A stretch of DNA of 64,000 bases from Hymenopus coronatus (taxonomy: Eukaryota; Arthropoda; Insecta; Mantodea; Hymenopodidae): NCBI GenBank assembly GCA_030762935.1, contig CM060897.1, positions 109,024,176-109,088,175 of the forward strand. The letters run 5' to 3'. The notes beneath the pieces are model-generated. The model was not told the origin of the DNA. It was given only the letters and a program-made list of their open reading frames with translations, and made no database searches. Shown in pieces: positions 44,890 through 57,500 of this stretch (position 1 is the first letter of the stretch; every line of letters starts with the position of its first letter). The translations under genes and the position numbers were made by a program.

Positions 44890-45110
44890 CAACCGAGCAA
44901 GATGACGCAGGCGGTAGCGCATGTGAATCCCATTTTGGAGGTCGTGAGTTCTATTATCGTGGCCAGTCTTGCTATCCCATGAATTTTTAATGGTTTCTTC
45001 GGGTCGCTAGGCGATTGCTGGGAAGGTTCATTTTGCACCCCGAATTTCCTGTCCGTCCAATTCACCTCATTTATCATTAACCGGCTATGAAAATATAACA
45101 CATATCTCCA
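44890..45110 (+). mobile_element. Degenerate tRNA-derived SINE, family H-like
   Basis: A-box-like GACGCAGGCGGTAGCGCA and decayed B box GTGAGTTCTATTATCG, then GGTTTCTTCGGGTCGCTAGG and GGAAGGTTCATTTTGCACCC. The poly(A) or duplication is not evident. Confidence 0.5.
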
Positions 45111-45935
45111 GTATAGTATGAAGCCCTGAGTGTTCATGTGGAAGAGGACCTCAAACAGTGGACTATCTAATAGTGTGATGCAGTGAAAGAGAATCTCTAG
45201 CAAATAGTGTACTTAAAATAGACAACTGGCCAGAGTAAAAATCAGTCCTAACTGAAAGAATTTTGAAACCATTTACATGATATGTAAACTCCCTAGACTT
45301 TCAAGTGTTAAAAAAGTCCACAACATAAGTGACAACAGTAGGTACAAATAAAAAGGAAACTAACCTTTGAGAGTAAAAGATCAAAGACACAAAGCATCAA
45401 AAAAAAAAAAAAAAAAAAAAAAAAAACAAGAAAAAAACACAAAAAAATACAATCAAATCAAGGTTATTAACACATACTGTATAAAGAAGGAATTGAAAAC
45501 ATGTAGTATTACACAAGTACGGAGCATGCAGAAAATGTACGAAAAAAATTGGTTGATCTGTTTCAAGACTGTAGCTCTTGAAGAGGGTCTCGGTGATGCT
45601 TGGCAGGAAAAAGGATATTCTACAATAAATGTTCTCCTTTGACGGAGCGGTCTCTTAGTTCCTCAGTGGCATGTCCTAAGACCAAAGGGAAGGAAATACG
45701 GTTGTACTAGCCGCGATCAAGGAGTTTCAATTTAAAAATTGGTAAGAACCCTGCCCTCTGCTCTATTGTGACTCCTTCTGTCAGCCACCCTCTGTCTCCT
45801 TTCGCCTCATTCTTCCTCCCGGGAGTGACATGCAAAGGCCATAGGCACAAAAGATATTCTAGGAAGGGTATCGAACCCCCACCACCCCTTATCCTATTCT
45901 AACAAATTTTGAACATCAAACAATGGATATATTTT
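45111..45935. other. Unassigned; poly(A)-rich tract
   Basis: An A run (about 45399-45426) is followed by A-rich sequence to 45450, perhaps the tail of a decayed retroposon. A GC-richer patch (45770-45895) ends in GGTATCGAACCCCCACC, a possible decayed minus-strand B box. Confidence 0.45.
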
Positions 45936-46821
45936 TACTTTCTCTAGCCGGTATGCTCGAACAATATTCATTGTGAAGAGATAAGGTATTGAAATCCACC
46001 CAAAAATTCGTTGAAGAGATTTCACCGGAAATATATGTTTTGGGGTCGCCCCCTGAGTCCGAAAAAAATCATTTTTAGAAAAAGGTCCGCAGGTGTATGT
46101 CTGTGGATAGCATAGCTCAAAAACGAAAAGGCCGTTAAATACGAAACTTGGTATTTAGTTTTGATGTCTTCCAAGGATGAGATGCGAAGATTTTCAAGAA
46201 AATCCCCCACAAAGTGCAATTTATATAGAATTATTTTCAAAATTTTGATTTTCTAAAAAATAGCTCTAACGATTTTGATTTAAATCCCGCACATTAAAAC
46301 TATTTACATTCCAAATAAAATGTATATCTTGAATTTTCTGGGAATAGCCTCTGAAGACCTCTTTATTCTGGATGAATTTTTCCGAATTTTACTTAACTGC
46401 TAAGTCAGAAGAGATAAACAAAAACTTACTGTACACGAATGTAGATCTCGTCAAGGTAAACAATTTATGTTCTTTACGTTCTTGTTGGGGAGGTAACCGT
46501 CTCCGAGATATTCCTTGTTAATGGTTTCAATTGTAAAGTACTTATACTTTTCTCAGACAGGATGTGTCCGTTTTTCTTTTGTTCTATTCCTGGCCAAGCA
46601 AAGAAGCGATTTGCAATGACAGTCGCATAACGACATTTGACTGTCACTTTAGCATAGCGGGTACCTTTAGTTTCCTTCTTCTTATAAGGAACCAAGTAAT
46701 AAGTACATTTTGCTAACGCTTATCTCGATTAGCATGGTGCAGAAAGAAGAATAACCTTTTGTAAGATGTTTGTTTGTAGAGCAGCTAGAGAAAGTCATAT
46801 GAGTGTAACACATAAGATTTT
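45936..46821 (+). repeat. R-element, full length
   Basis: TACTTTCTCTAGCCGG, decayed palindrome, CAAAAATTCGTTGAAGAGAT, short GTATGTCTGTGG in place of the microsatellite, full body, and GTGTAACACATAAGATTTTG end. 886 bp. Confidence 0.87.
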
Positions 46822-47429
46822 GAAGAAAGAAAAAAAAATTTAAAAGAACTTTAGACACTTCACTTTACAATGCACGAAAACAGCAGATTGTGGAATTTGT
46901 TCTTAAATCTAATGAGATAAAGAATTTTTATAAAATTCTATGGCAATTAAATGACAAAATATGTTGCAAATAATTATATAAATATAAAATTATATAATAT
47001 AATGCAATAAGTCCCTATTTTGCTATTCTTCGAGATTAGGGCAAACTTCAGTAGTTTAATTTATAACACCTCTCCAAGACTACTACAGATTATGTCTATT
47101 GTTTATAAAGAGCAAGTTTGGTCCTAGACATTCCGTTTTTTTGCCCAGACACGAGTCAATAACCCAGGAAGCCAGCGTGCACTGGCCTTTTGCATGAAGA
47201 AATGGTTATGCAATACACTCAGCACGAATAGTTCAGCCATCTATATTCTCTGGCAACTGTACTGCTTTAATTCTTCACTAAGAGCCTACTATCTACTTTG
47301 GCACATATTTCTTCCCAAATTTCTGTGATGTGCTTATGTAGGTTCGTTTTCAAGTAGCGCGCTGGTTTCATGTCGAACTTTAAAGAAAGGAGTTGGAAAA
47401 TATAAACTTAGGAATAGACATCTGGTATT
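46822..47429. other. No recognisable feature
   Basis: AT-rich spacer. Confidence 0.5.
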
Positions 47430-47690
47430 TTATTGATCAAAATTTGAATTAGTTGCTTTATTAAACAAAAAATAAATCAATCTCAGTATATATGAGCACT
47501 AAACAAAGAGCACTAAAAACAAACACAAGTAAAGAAATAAATAGACTGTACCAACATTGATGTACGGATATAAAGTATGAATAATAAAACGGAGGTTGAG
47601 AATTAATGCAGCTGAAATGAAATATCTAAGAGGAATTAAGGGATGTACACGAATGTACAAATTAACAAATGAAGAAACAAGAAACGAGTT
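47430..47690 (+). pseudogene. Non-LTR reverse transcriptase, C-terminal fragment
   Basis: The reading AAEMKYLRGIKGCTRMYKLT followed by NEETRNE matches the conserved C-terminal stretch of endonuclease-reverse transcriptases of the type often annotated as craniofacial development protein 2-like (AAEMK.LR...G.TR.D...N...R.EL). Upstream, PTLMYG lies in another frame. It is cut by the R copy that starts at 47692. Confidence 0.72.
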
Positions 47691-47691
47691 T

Positions 47692-48762
47692 AAAAAATCT
47701 GACGTGTTCCATTCACATGACTTTCCCTATCCCTTCCCCCCAAAACTATTCCTACAAAAGATTATTCTTTTATATTCATCATGCTAATCGAGATAAACAT
47801 TAGCAGAAATAATATTACTTTCTTTTTATATATGTTTAACGCCCGATTTTACTAGAATTGGCACCACAGGCGATAACACTGATGATGCATGGGATGAAGA
47901 TGGAGCATCGGTGGAATGTAATGGCACGGGAAACCGAAGAACTTGAAGAAAACCCACCCCTGCGGTCGCTTGGGATCGAGCCCGGGCCGTCTAGGTGAAA
48001 GGCGAGTGATCTAACCACTCGGTCATGGCGCGGCCTTATGTTATCATTTGTTTTCTAGTAAGTAGATGGGTAATAAAGGAGTAAACTAGGTTAAACGATA
48101 GTCAAATCATTTAAAAATTATCACTATGCGATTGACGTGCTTTTGTTTCCATGACCAAGTGTAAAAAGATATATGAAACGGATGACGATTTCCTGTGTGA
48201 GAAAAGTATCAAGTATTTTAAAATCGAAACCAATAATAAGGAATAACTCGGAAATAGTCAAACCTAAGAAAAAAAATATATGAACATAAATGCCATGCAT
48301 TAACGAGATCTAAATTTTAGTTCTCGTAAGTTTTTATCTCTTACGTCTTACCAGTTATACAAAAGTCATCTAGATTGAAGAGATCTACAGATGCTATTTC
48401 AAGAAAATTAAAGATATAACTTTTATTTGCTATGTAAATATCTTTAATATTTTAATCAAAATCCTTAGAGCCGTTTTTTTGAAAACAAACATTTTGAAAC
48501 CTTTTTCCATGTAAACGGTATATTACGGCGTGTTTTGTTTTGGTGTTATGAAAATGTCTCTGTCGCCTCCTTGGAAGATACTAAACCTAAATACAAGTTT
48601 GGTATTTAATCGGCTTTTCGATTTTGGGTTATCCTGTTATCAGATACACGGATACATGAACACAGGGGGGACCTAAATCTTGCATTTCTGGTGAAATCTT
48701 GGTATCAAATTTTGGGTGGAATACAATCAATACCTTCTCTATCTTCTCACTCTATGTACTGG
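47692..48762 (-). repeat. R-element interrupted by a SINE
   Basis: AAAAAATCTGACGTGTTCCA, TTAGCAGAAATAATATTACT, then the SINE (47826-48038). It continues with AGTAAGTAGATGGGTAATAA to CTATCTTCTCACTCTATGTA, where a mariner-type copy interrupts the palindrome. The microsatellite is nearly gone. Confidence 0.83.
47826..48038 (-). mobile_element. tRNA-derived SINE, family D
   Basis: Minus strand: CATGACCGAGTGGTTAGATC (Ser/Leu-type A-box region), GGGCTCGATCCCAAGC (B box), GGGTGGGTTTTCTTC, GATGCTCCATCTTCATCCCA, TGTGGTGCCAATTCTAG and AAATCGGGCGTTAAACATAT. Best preserved head of this family. Confidence 0.88.
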
Positions 48763-48763
48763 G

Positions 48764-49222
48764 TGTCCACAAAATAAGTAACTACTTCGAGATTGAGGTA
48801 ATTCACAAATGTCTTTTTGTTACAAGTTGATCGCTGAGCAGTATGTTGACTATTCCTGAGCGTATTGTAGTTACCACATGGCTTCTACAGGGTGTTCCGT
48901 GCGATGAGCAACCACAACGGCTTCAACGGAAATTTAGAAAGGATGGATCAACGAATAAAACCACATGGAAACTGTTAAGTAAGTTTCAACGAATATACAC
49001 TGTTGTTGATGAGTCTGGACCAGGTTGACCTTCCACAAGCGCAACTGACATTGACGCAATTCGGGAGACAATTAAGCGAAGTCCAAAATCTGTACGTTCT
49101 CAATTGCAAATTCCAAAATCATCAATGTTTAAAGTGCTGAAATTCAGCTTGAAGAACATGCATTTCTTTAGCAGGTGTTACACCAATTCCATCACGAATA
49201 AAGATATCTTCCTTCATACCTG

Positions 49223-49224
<2 letters not shown>
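48764..49224 (+). mobile_element. Mariner-superfamily deletion derivative (copy 2), one end lost
   Basis: The left terminal repeat GGGTGTCCACAAAATAAGTA continues to TTTTTGTTACAAGTTGATCG as in copy 1. From 48843, MLTIPERIVVTTWLLQGVPC and LQRKFRKDGSTNKTTWKLLS give the DUF4817-like HTH, with a stop after DESGPG. TCAATGTTTAAAGTGCTGAA and GCAGGTGTTACACCAATTCC are in reverse order and orientation relative to copy 1. The right end is replaced by a (TA)n run. Confidence 0.7.

Positions 49225-49271
<47 letters not shown>
49225..49271. repeat. (TA)n microsatellite
   Basis: About 45 bp of alternating TA. It separates the mariner derivative from R sequence. Confidence 0.95.
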
Positions 49272-49273
<2 letters not shown>

Positions 49274-49351
49274 TATTGGAACATAAACCAATAACAAGAT
49301 ATATCTCGGAAGTGGCTAACTTCATAAAAATGTGCTTTAACGAGATATATA

Positions 49352-50180
49352 TTACTTTCTATAGTATGTATGTACCTACAATGTACATAGTAGCTAGAGA
49401 AGGTATTGTATTCTACTAAAATTCGATGTCAAAACGGAAATATATGTTTTGGGAAAATGTATTTTTAGAAACAGGTCTGTTCTGTGTCTATGGAACAGCA
49501 GAGCTCAAAAACGAAAATACCGTTAAAAACCAAACTTGATATTTATGTGTATTATCTTGCAAGGTTACGACACGAAGATTTTAAAAAATATCCACTCACC
49601 ACAAACTACCCTTTACATGGAAAATGTTGGATTTTTTGTCTCAAAAATGGTTCTAACATTTTGATTAAAGTACCGCATATTAAAGGTATTTACACCAAAA
49701 ATAAAATGTTGTGAATTTCTGGGAATAGCCTCTGAGGACCTCTTATTCTGGGCGAGTTTGCAGAATTTTGCTTAACGATTAAACCGTAAGAGATACACAA
49801 AAACTTAATAAACAAAAAATGTAGATCTCGTTAAAACACATAACTTGTATCATATAAGTTTTTCTTCTAGAGTTGACCGTTTTTGAAATTTTCCTTTTTA
49901 TTGGTTCCAGTTTTAAACTACCTAACTTTTATAAACGGAACCATGAAAAGTGCACCGAACCTCAATTGTTTCACATTGCGATCAGCTTTTAAAAGATTTG
50001 ACTATTGTTTTAGCCTACACATTTCCCCTCTACTTTTAATGAAGCAAGTAACAAGACCAATTATACCAATGTTTATCTCGATTAGCATGGTTTAGATAAA
50101 AGAATAATCTTTTGTAAGAATAGTTTGTATTTGGAACAGCTAGAAAAAGTTATGTGAATGGAACACATCGGATTATTTTT
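49352..50180 (+). repeat. R-element nested in R, near full length
   Basis: TTACTTTCTATAG with CCTACAATGTACATAG palindrome, full body, and GTGAATGGAACACATCGGAT end followed by T residues. The microsatellite is reduced to GTCTGTTCTGTGTC. 829 bp. Confidence 0.87.
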
Positions 50181-50490
50181 GTACACTTACATATTGTCAC
50201 TCTCTTTCAGTTTACCAATTACGCAAAACGTATCCAGAATGAAGAGGGTCTTAGATGCTATTTCCAGAAAATTTAAGATATGCATTTTATGCGTGATATA
50301 AATTTCCTTAATATATAGTATTTTAATCAAATTCGGTACAGTCATTTTTGAGAAAATCGAAAATTCCCAATAATCTTCCATGTAAACTGTAGTTTGGGAT
50401 TAGGGAATTTTATTAAAATCCTCGTGTTGCTACATTAGAAGATACTGAACTTAAGTATCAAGTTTGGTATTTAAACGACTTCCACTTTTA

Positions 50491-51230
50491 GTTTCTCTAC
50501 TTTGTACGTAATTCATAGAGAAGGTATTGCATTCCATACAAAAATTCGAAACGGGAGTTTACTGGAAGTGCAAGCTGTGGGTGTCTGTGAACAACAAACT
50601 CAAAGACGAGACTTCATAATTAAGTTTAGTATCCTTCAAGGGTACGACACCAAGATTTTCAGGAAAAATCTCCCACCCCAAGCTGGCCTTAACTGAAAAC
50701 ATCAGAAAATATTTATATTCTCAAAAATGCCTCTTAATAATTTTTATTAAAATACCATACATGAGGAATAAAATGTATATCTTGACTTTTCTGAAGAGCT
50801 CTACATTCTGGATGACTTTTGCATAACTGGTGAACCGTAAAGACAGTTAAAAGCTTACTGCACTAAAAATGTAGATTTCGTCAAAATACACAATTTATGT
50901 CATATACATTTTTTGTTGCATTTCCTAGATATCCCTTGTTATTGGTTTCAGTTTTAAAATACTACATTTTTTGTCATATGGGGTTTTGTAATTTCTTTTC
51001 TTTTACCCCTGGACGTGCAAAGAGAACCGAATTTCAATTTAGCTTTTTAAAAGATTTTATTATCGGTTTAGATTGTGTATTCCCTTATTTCCCTACTACT
51101 TACAAGAGCTTCCCTTAAACCATTTCTGCTAATGTTTACCTTGATAGCATGGGAGAATTAAACTTTGTAGGAATAGTTTGTTAAAAAATAGGAAAATATC
51201 ATGTAAATGGAACCCATAAGATTTTTAGTT
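50491..51230 (+). repeat. R-element nested in R, microsatellite lost
   Basis: GTTTCTCTACTTTGTACGTA, GTATTGCATTCCATACAAAA, GTGGGTGTCTGTGAACAAC, body, and GTAAATGGAACCCATAAGAT end. Confidence 0.83.
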
Positions 51231-51262
51231 ATTCTATCACAGATATGTGGAACCTTTTTAAA

Positions 51263-51450
51263 AAATCTGATGTATTCAATTCACATGCATTTCTTTACCT
51301 GTTCTACCATTACTATTTCAAGCGATTATTTTCTATCTATTTTATGCTGATCGAGATAAATGCTGGCAGAAATTATATATTAATACTTATTCCTTAGTAC
51401 CTTGTAAGTATACAGGAAATAAGGGCGTACACTAGACTAATGTTCGTGCA
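51263..51450 (-). repeat. R-element, terminal fragment
   Basis: AAAAATCTGATGTATTCAAT, hairpin partner CACATGCA, TTCTTTACCTGTTCTACC, ending near GGGCGTACACTAGACTAATG. The next 300 bp (51451-51754) are unassigned. Confidence 0.72.
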
Positions 51451-51754
51451 TATAAAAACTACTAGCAGAGAGACAGCGGAAGAGGAAGGAAGTGGACAGA
51501 ATTTCTACAGACAAGTATCATGATCGACAAAAGCTGGACGAAAACCAACAAGTTATGAACGCGGGGTCAGAGTCCACGGTTTTCGTCATAAAAAGTATAG
51601 CAGAAACTCCTATAACTACTATGAAATGTACATTTTATTTCATTTTTAAGGGGACGTTCGAGGGGATTTTATGGATGCATGAATCATATCAAGCGTTTGT
51701 AGGCTTTATTTCAATAGGCAGACAGAAATTTAAAAAAAAAAAAAAAAAAAAAAG

Positions 51755-52598
51755 TCTGATGTGTTCCATTCACATGATTTTATCTACCTATTCTGCAGTA
51801 AATTACGTTTACAAAAGCTTGTATTTTTTCAACTCACTCTAATCAAGCTAAGCAATACCAAAAATGTGCTAATGACTTGCTTCCTTATAGGTTTGAGGGA
51901 AATAGGGAAAAACTAGGCTAAATAAAATCCTATAAAAGGTGGTCACTATGTAATGTAATTTAAATTCTCTTCTCTCTGTATGACCAGAAGGGAAAAAAGT
52001 GAGTGACTTTTCATTTATGGAAAAGCAAAAGAGAACATGACCATTTTGGAAATGGTTAGTTCTACAAAATAAAAAATGTGCATGATATATTTTCTTGACG
52101 AGATCTACATTTTTGTGTACTAAGATTTTGTCTATCACTCATGGTTTACCAGTTATGCAAGTCATTCGGATTGGAGAAGTCTTCAGAGGCTATTCCTAGG
52201 AAATTCACATTTAAATGTTATTTGTCATGTAAATATCTTTAATACACGGTATTTAAATGAAAAACATTAGAGCCATTTTTGAGAAAATAAACAATTTCAA
52301 AAACTTGTCCATGCAAAGCGCAGTTTGGGAATGGATTGATATTTCTAAGATTTTAGTGTCACATCGTTGAAAGATAACAAACTTAAATATCAAGTTGGCA
52401 TTTCACAGAATTTTCGTTTTGAGCTATGCTGTCCAAAGGTATGCGCACCCACACACACTGACCTTTTGCTAAAATACTTTATTTTTATTCAGGGATCCTC
52501 AAAACATATATTTCTGGCAAACATCGGTGTCGACTTTTTAGATGGAATATAATACCTTGTCTACCTGCGCACATTGTACATGAGTGCTAGAGAAGGTT
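51755..52598 (-). repeat. R-element, full length
   Basis: Preceded by an A run (51731-51753). GTCTGATGTGTTCCATTCAC, full body, CCACACACACTGACC microsatellite remnant, decayed palindrome (GCACATTGTACATGAGTGC) and TAGAGAAGGTTAA end. Confidence 0.85.
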
Positions 52599-52599
52599 A

Positions 52600-53022
52600 A
52601 AATGTAATTCTCGTTAAAATCACTTAATTTACGCATGCCAGACTTTTTTTTTTTTTTTTTGTACAGCTAACCATTTCAGAGATACTCCCTGTTATTAGTT
52701 TCAGTGTTAATATAGTAAAGTTTTTCTCACACGAAATGCCCTCATGTTTCATTATCTTTTGTTTTACTCCTGGCCATGGAAAGAGAACAAGCTTTGAAAG
52801 CCAATCGCATAGTGACAGCTTTTATAGATAAAATAATAATGTTTTTTAAGAATAGTTTGTTTGTAGCATAGATAAACTCATGTAAGTGGAATACATAAGA
52901 TTTTTTTAGATCCAAGGGAGCCTAAAATGTGTATTTCCAGTTAAATACCGGTATCATTTTTTTGGTGGAATGCAATATTTGTTCTTGCTATGTATTACGT
53001 ACAAAGTAGAGAAAATAAAAAT
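52600..53022. repeat. Two R-element fragments, opposite senses
   Basis: 52600-52908 is a plus-sense 3' part (TTCTCGTTAAAATCACTTAA to GTAAGTGGAATACATAAGAT, with a T run at 52648). 52910-53022 is a minus-sense 3' end (AAATGTGTATTTCCAG, GTATTACGTACAAAG, TAGAGAAAATAAA). Confidence 0.75.
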
Positions 53023-53278
53023 ATTAGCATGTAATGCAGAAGTACCAAAAGTGAAACCACCGGCCGCCATTATTTTTACTCGTTCAGGTAAGAAAAAAAG
53101 TCCCAAACCTGAGGTATGTTATATACTACCAGTGACAGTCGCGGTATCGAGGCCATCTGAGTAGGTGGTGACTGCCCGAGTAACCTTAAAATCAAGTGTA
53201 AGTGAGGTTATTAAGTCGTAATTGCGGTTTTTTCCCCAAGTGTTTTACTTACTGTATCTGGTACTTTTTGTGTACACG

Positions 53279-54507
53279 ATGGCAACTAGATATGTACGTC
53301 AAAATACATTAAAGGCGACCTTTAAAATGGAAAACCAACGCCCACTTGCAATGGATATCCATTGTTGGATTGATGAAGTATTGCATGTCAAGGATTTTGA
53401 CTTATTAGCTATTCAATTGGTAGGGAAACAAAATGCAGTCTACATTAAATTTACGACCGAAGCAGTTTACAACGGCTACCTCCAAAGGTACATGAGTGAC
53501 TCTCAAATTGAACTGTCAAATGGGGTAACGACATTGTAAACTTTACACCCGCAGAAGAACTAACTACTGTACGTGTTCTAAATATTCCACTTGAAATACC
53601 CAATGACTGTGTACGTAATTTACTCACGCAATATGGGAAAGTGAGATCAGTGGAAAGGGAGAATTGGGCAAATCGGTACAGTTTTCTTGTGGAAACTGGA
53701 ATCAGGATTGCTTTTTATGCAGATACACAAAACGATTCCCGCCAATATATATGTTGTCGGTCACGAGGCTTATGTGACTTACCCCGGGCACTGCTACTCA
53801 TGTGGCAGTTCTTCTCATCTCCGGCACGAGTGTCCTAATAGAGGTATTCGGCGGCACGTAAATGTGCAACCCCGGCAGCGCCTCCTGCTTGGTGGCCTAT
53901 TTAAGCAGTCCAGCTCTTCGTCTGATCTGTCTGTCGATACCGTTTCAGTAGAACAACCTGCTACCTTGCCTCGTTTGGACATCCCAATCATTGATCATCC
54001 CGCGGATGATGCGACACAAATGGACATCGAGTCTCCTGTACCTGTATCTTCATTGCCCTTTTCCAGCGAGTCGTTGGTACAGGAGCAGCATGTTCGTAGT
54101 GCACAGTCTACTGAAGTGACGGAAGACATCTGCAGTCTCACCACAGTAGAACAACACGTGGCTCTTTCGGACTCGGAAACCGACTCTACTGACGAACACA
54201 CTCAAGAGCATTCTACATTGCCTAGTCAATCTGCCCGAGTGCCACGTTCTGCTGGTGATGCTACTGTGGTTGCTGGAACGAGTAGTTTGCTGGTACATAA
54301 GGGCAACGACACTGCCCCTGTTAGTACTGCAGGGACAGACGTTCAGATGTCACATTGAGTGATGGCAATTGGATTGATGCAATGGAAGCAGAATCCCCTT
54401 CAGCAAACGAGTCTGTAGGGCCACCACGGGAAGAGACATGTACCGAAGTCTCGGTGGTTGGTTCTGCGAATAAGCGTCGGAAAAAGCATCAGGGTAAGCA
54501 GGAGTAG
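53279..54507 (+). pseudogene. LINE ORF1 (CCHC zinc-knuckle protein), broken
   Basis: ATG at 53279 (MATRYVRQNTLKATF). The N-terminal domain includes AIQLVGKQNAVYIKFTTEAV. After a frameshift near 53540 come TVRVLNIPLEIPNDCVRNLL and QYGKVRSVERENW. After another come IPANIYVVGHEAYVTYPGHC and a perfect zinc knuckle C-x2-C-x4-H-x4-C (CYSCGSSSHLRHEC, 53792-53833). A long Ser/Thr/Glu-rich, probably disordered tail follows, then SANKRRKKHQGKQE and TAG at 54505. About 410 codons, matching the nucleic-acid-binding ORF1 of Tx1-type LINEs. Confidence 0.83.
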
Positions 54508-54562
54508 AGGCAATACTGTTGCACTCTTTCAGAATCACAAAGTTAACTGTCAGTTTCATTAT

Positions 54563-57500
54563 ATGAGTCGTAACTTACTTGTTGCCACAACAAATTTCAC
54601 TGGCAGCTATTCACCGACCAAACTATATGCATTACAGCGCTTTCTTTATGACTATGACGTTGACATTTTGTTCTTGCAAGAAGTTACCTTCACCGATTTT
54701 TCCCCTTACCTCATTATGCAGTACATGTTAACGTAGGGACAGAACGCCGGGGTACGACACTTCTCACAAAACTTGGAATTGCTCTTCAGTCCATTGAAAG
54801 TCTTCCCTCGGGACGTGGTATCTATCAGGACTGTGGCTTCATTAATATCTATGCGTCTTCAGGAAGTAACAAACGTAAGGAAAGGGAAGATTTTTTTAGC
54901 CTTAACTTACCATATTTACCATATTTACCTCATCACCACATTTTAGGTGGAGACTTCAACTGAGTCCTTCGACCGGAAGATTGTACTGGGGCCTACAGAT
55001 CTAGCGCCAGTTTGCAACAGTTGACGGCTGATCTCCGTATGAAGGATGCATGGATGTTGAGACAAAAATCGGCTGCGCTTACCTATGTCACTACTAACTC
55101 TGCCTCTCATCTGGATCGATTCTATCTACCTGAGGAAAATGCTGGAAAGGTTAATTAGTGCTCAGGTGTCATTATCCTTTTCAGACCATTTAGCTGTCCT
55201 TCTCAGCATTGACTTACATCTCTCCTTTCTACCTCTTGGACGCTTCTGCTGGAAACTTAACTCCACCGCTCTAAGGCTCAATGCTCTGACGGAGGAATTA
55301 ACAGCCTTATGGAAGTGCTGGTCCGAAAAAATGTCTCACTACAGTGATATCGCCGATTGTTGGGACCTGTACGTCAATCCTTGTTTGCGACGTTTCTTTA
55401 AAGGTAATGAGGGATGAAGAACACACTTTGCAGATTTTCTTCCGGTGTCTGCGGGATCTTCAGGAAATGCCCATGGACGGTGGTGCCCTTCGTTGGAGCA
55501 ACTTCTACAAGGCCAAAATCTTAAGTATTTATAGGAAGCGCATGGAAGGCTTATAGGTTAGAAGTCGCCTCAATAATTCGGTGGAGGAGGAAAATACTAA
55601 TTTTATCATCTTATACAGACGTACAAACAACGCTGTTGCAGTCTCATACTCAATGTGCAGGATGAAGATGGACAACTGTACACGACGCAGCCATCAATTA
55701 GCCGTACCTTTTGCTCTCATTTTGAAAGGCTATTCCAGTGGGAGACAACTGAAATCCACTCACTCATTCTCTTCGATGCCTGTAAACCTATACCTCTCTC
55801 CCTCGGTGAGTTGCAGGCCCTTGAATGGCCCCTCTGCAAAACTGAAGTGTATAGTGCTCTTCTTCAGAAAAGGACCTCCAAAACGCCTGGCCAAGATGGT
55901 TTACCCATGGAGTTTTACCGTCAATTTTGGGGTCTGTTGGGTGACGACTTAACTGCAGTATTCAACTCCATCTTACGGCGCTGACATCTCTGTGCTTCTC
56001 AAAAAAGAGGTGTAATAGTTCTTATTGAGAAGAAACCCCACTCTTCCCCTGTTGATGACTTTCGACCCATTACACTGCTTAATTATGATTACAAAATTTG
56101 GGCTCGTGTTCTGGCAAACAGAAATCGCCCTCTTCTGGGGAAACTCCTTCATCCTTCCCAACATTGTGGTGTTCCGGAACGCAACATTTTCGACGTTTTG
56201 TGTGCATTGCGTGGCATCATTGCCCAGAGTACTCAGTGCTACAAACACATATTATTATCTTTGGATAGTGTCAGTCATGACTTTTTATTCAAATGTTTAG
56301 CATGGCATGGTTTCAGTGATGTCTTTATCTCCTACATCCAATGTTTGTATACGGGTATCTCTAGCTGTGTGCAGGTTAATGGCTTTCTCTCTTGTGAGTT
56401 TCCCATTGGTCGTTCTGTTTGACAAGGGTGTCCAGCGTCAATGCTATTATTTGTGCTAGCCTTAAATCCATTCCTTTGTTACCTAAACACTAAGCTGGTT
56501 GGAATTTCCTTACATACTCACAGACTGTGTGCCCTGGCATATGCTGATAATATAAGCGTTGTCCTTGCTGATGAACTCGATCTTCGCTTCAGCTGGAGTA
56601 TCTTGAAAAGCCATAGTTCTGTTTCTGGTCTTGAGATCAATGAGCAGAAGTCCAAGGCGCTCATCTTCGGACGTACGCCTCCACGTTTAGCGCCACTGCA
56701 GATTGTTCCCTAACTCAAAGTTTTAGGTGTTATCTTCACAGCTTCCTTGGGAGCATCTGAATTGGAAACCCATTTTTGGCAGGATAAATAACTCTACCAA
56801 GGACCTGCACCATTGAGATTTGTGTCTATATGAGCGAGGATGGGTGGTACATATGTGCTTACTTTCCTAGAGTTGGTTCGCCGCTGCCTAAGCTCTATGC
56901 AAGACAAATCATATGTGCGATTTCTTGGTTCATGTGGCAGGGCTGTATTTTTTGAGTACCAATGTCTACATTGTATTTATCTCCGCAAAAATGTGGGAAT
57001 GAGTTGATAAATGCTGGCTTTGAGTGCCTAGCATTGTTTCTTAGTCGTGGGAAGCATATACAAGATAAGTATTTCTGCCTCTTGATTGCAGTCTTGATCC
57101 TCTACTGTTGACCTGCGTAGCCCTGTGGATCTTCGCTCTATTCCAGTTACATTACGATACTTACAAACATATTTTTTGGAATGATGTTACCTAAGTCCAT
57201 TTTGTTTACAACCCAGAGGGCATCTAGCACGACGCAACTATCAGGAACTGCTTCAAGTATGCGAAGGTTCGTCAATGCGTCTTGAACGAGTGGCGCCACT
57301 GCATCTGAATTATCAACAACTCTGGAAGAATTTCAGCGGCGTTGTCCAACCGTGCGCAGTTCTTTCCCTTTGGTATCAAGCAATTCATGGCATACCGACG
57401 ACAGCTTATCACAGCTATTCACCTGATAGCTCCCCGATATGTCCTCTTTGTCATCAACTGGATACTGTATTACATCGTGTTGCTACTTGCTTCATTGTGT

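Larger units (their letters stand above)
49272..51262 (-). repeat. Older R-element split by two younger R-elements
   Basis: Three pieces of one minus-sense copy: 49272-49351 (TAACAAGATATATCTCGGAA), 50181-50490 (CAGTTTACCAATTACGC to CTTCCACTTTTA) and 51231-51262 (TTATTCTATCACAGATATGT, matching the segment after the AAACGAAAAG block). They are collinear with the consensus once the two plus-sense copies are removed. Confidence 0.75.

Noticed and set aside
44503..44982. 159-codon open frame on the plus strand, Asn/Lys-rich
   Set aside because: It runs through a family B SINE and an AAT-type simple-sequence tract; composition explains it fully.
45399..45426. Processed pseudogene poly(A) tail
   Set aside because: No coding remnant could be recognised upstream, so only an A-rich tract is recorded.
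49225..49271. (TA)n as a structural or replication element
   Set aside because: Ordinary microsatellite replacing the lost right end of a mariner derivative; no further support.
57256..57300. Separate gene starting at 57275 (192-codon frame)
   Set aside because: It continues ORF2 of the LINE: the Cys motif and (ATT)n tail follow in the expected order.
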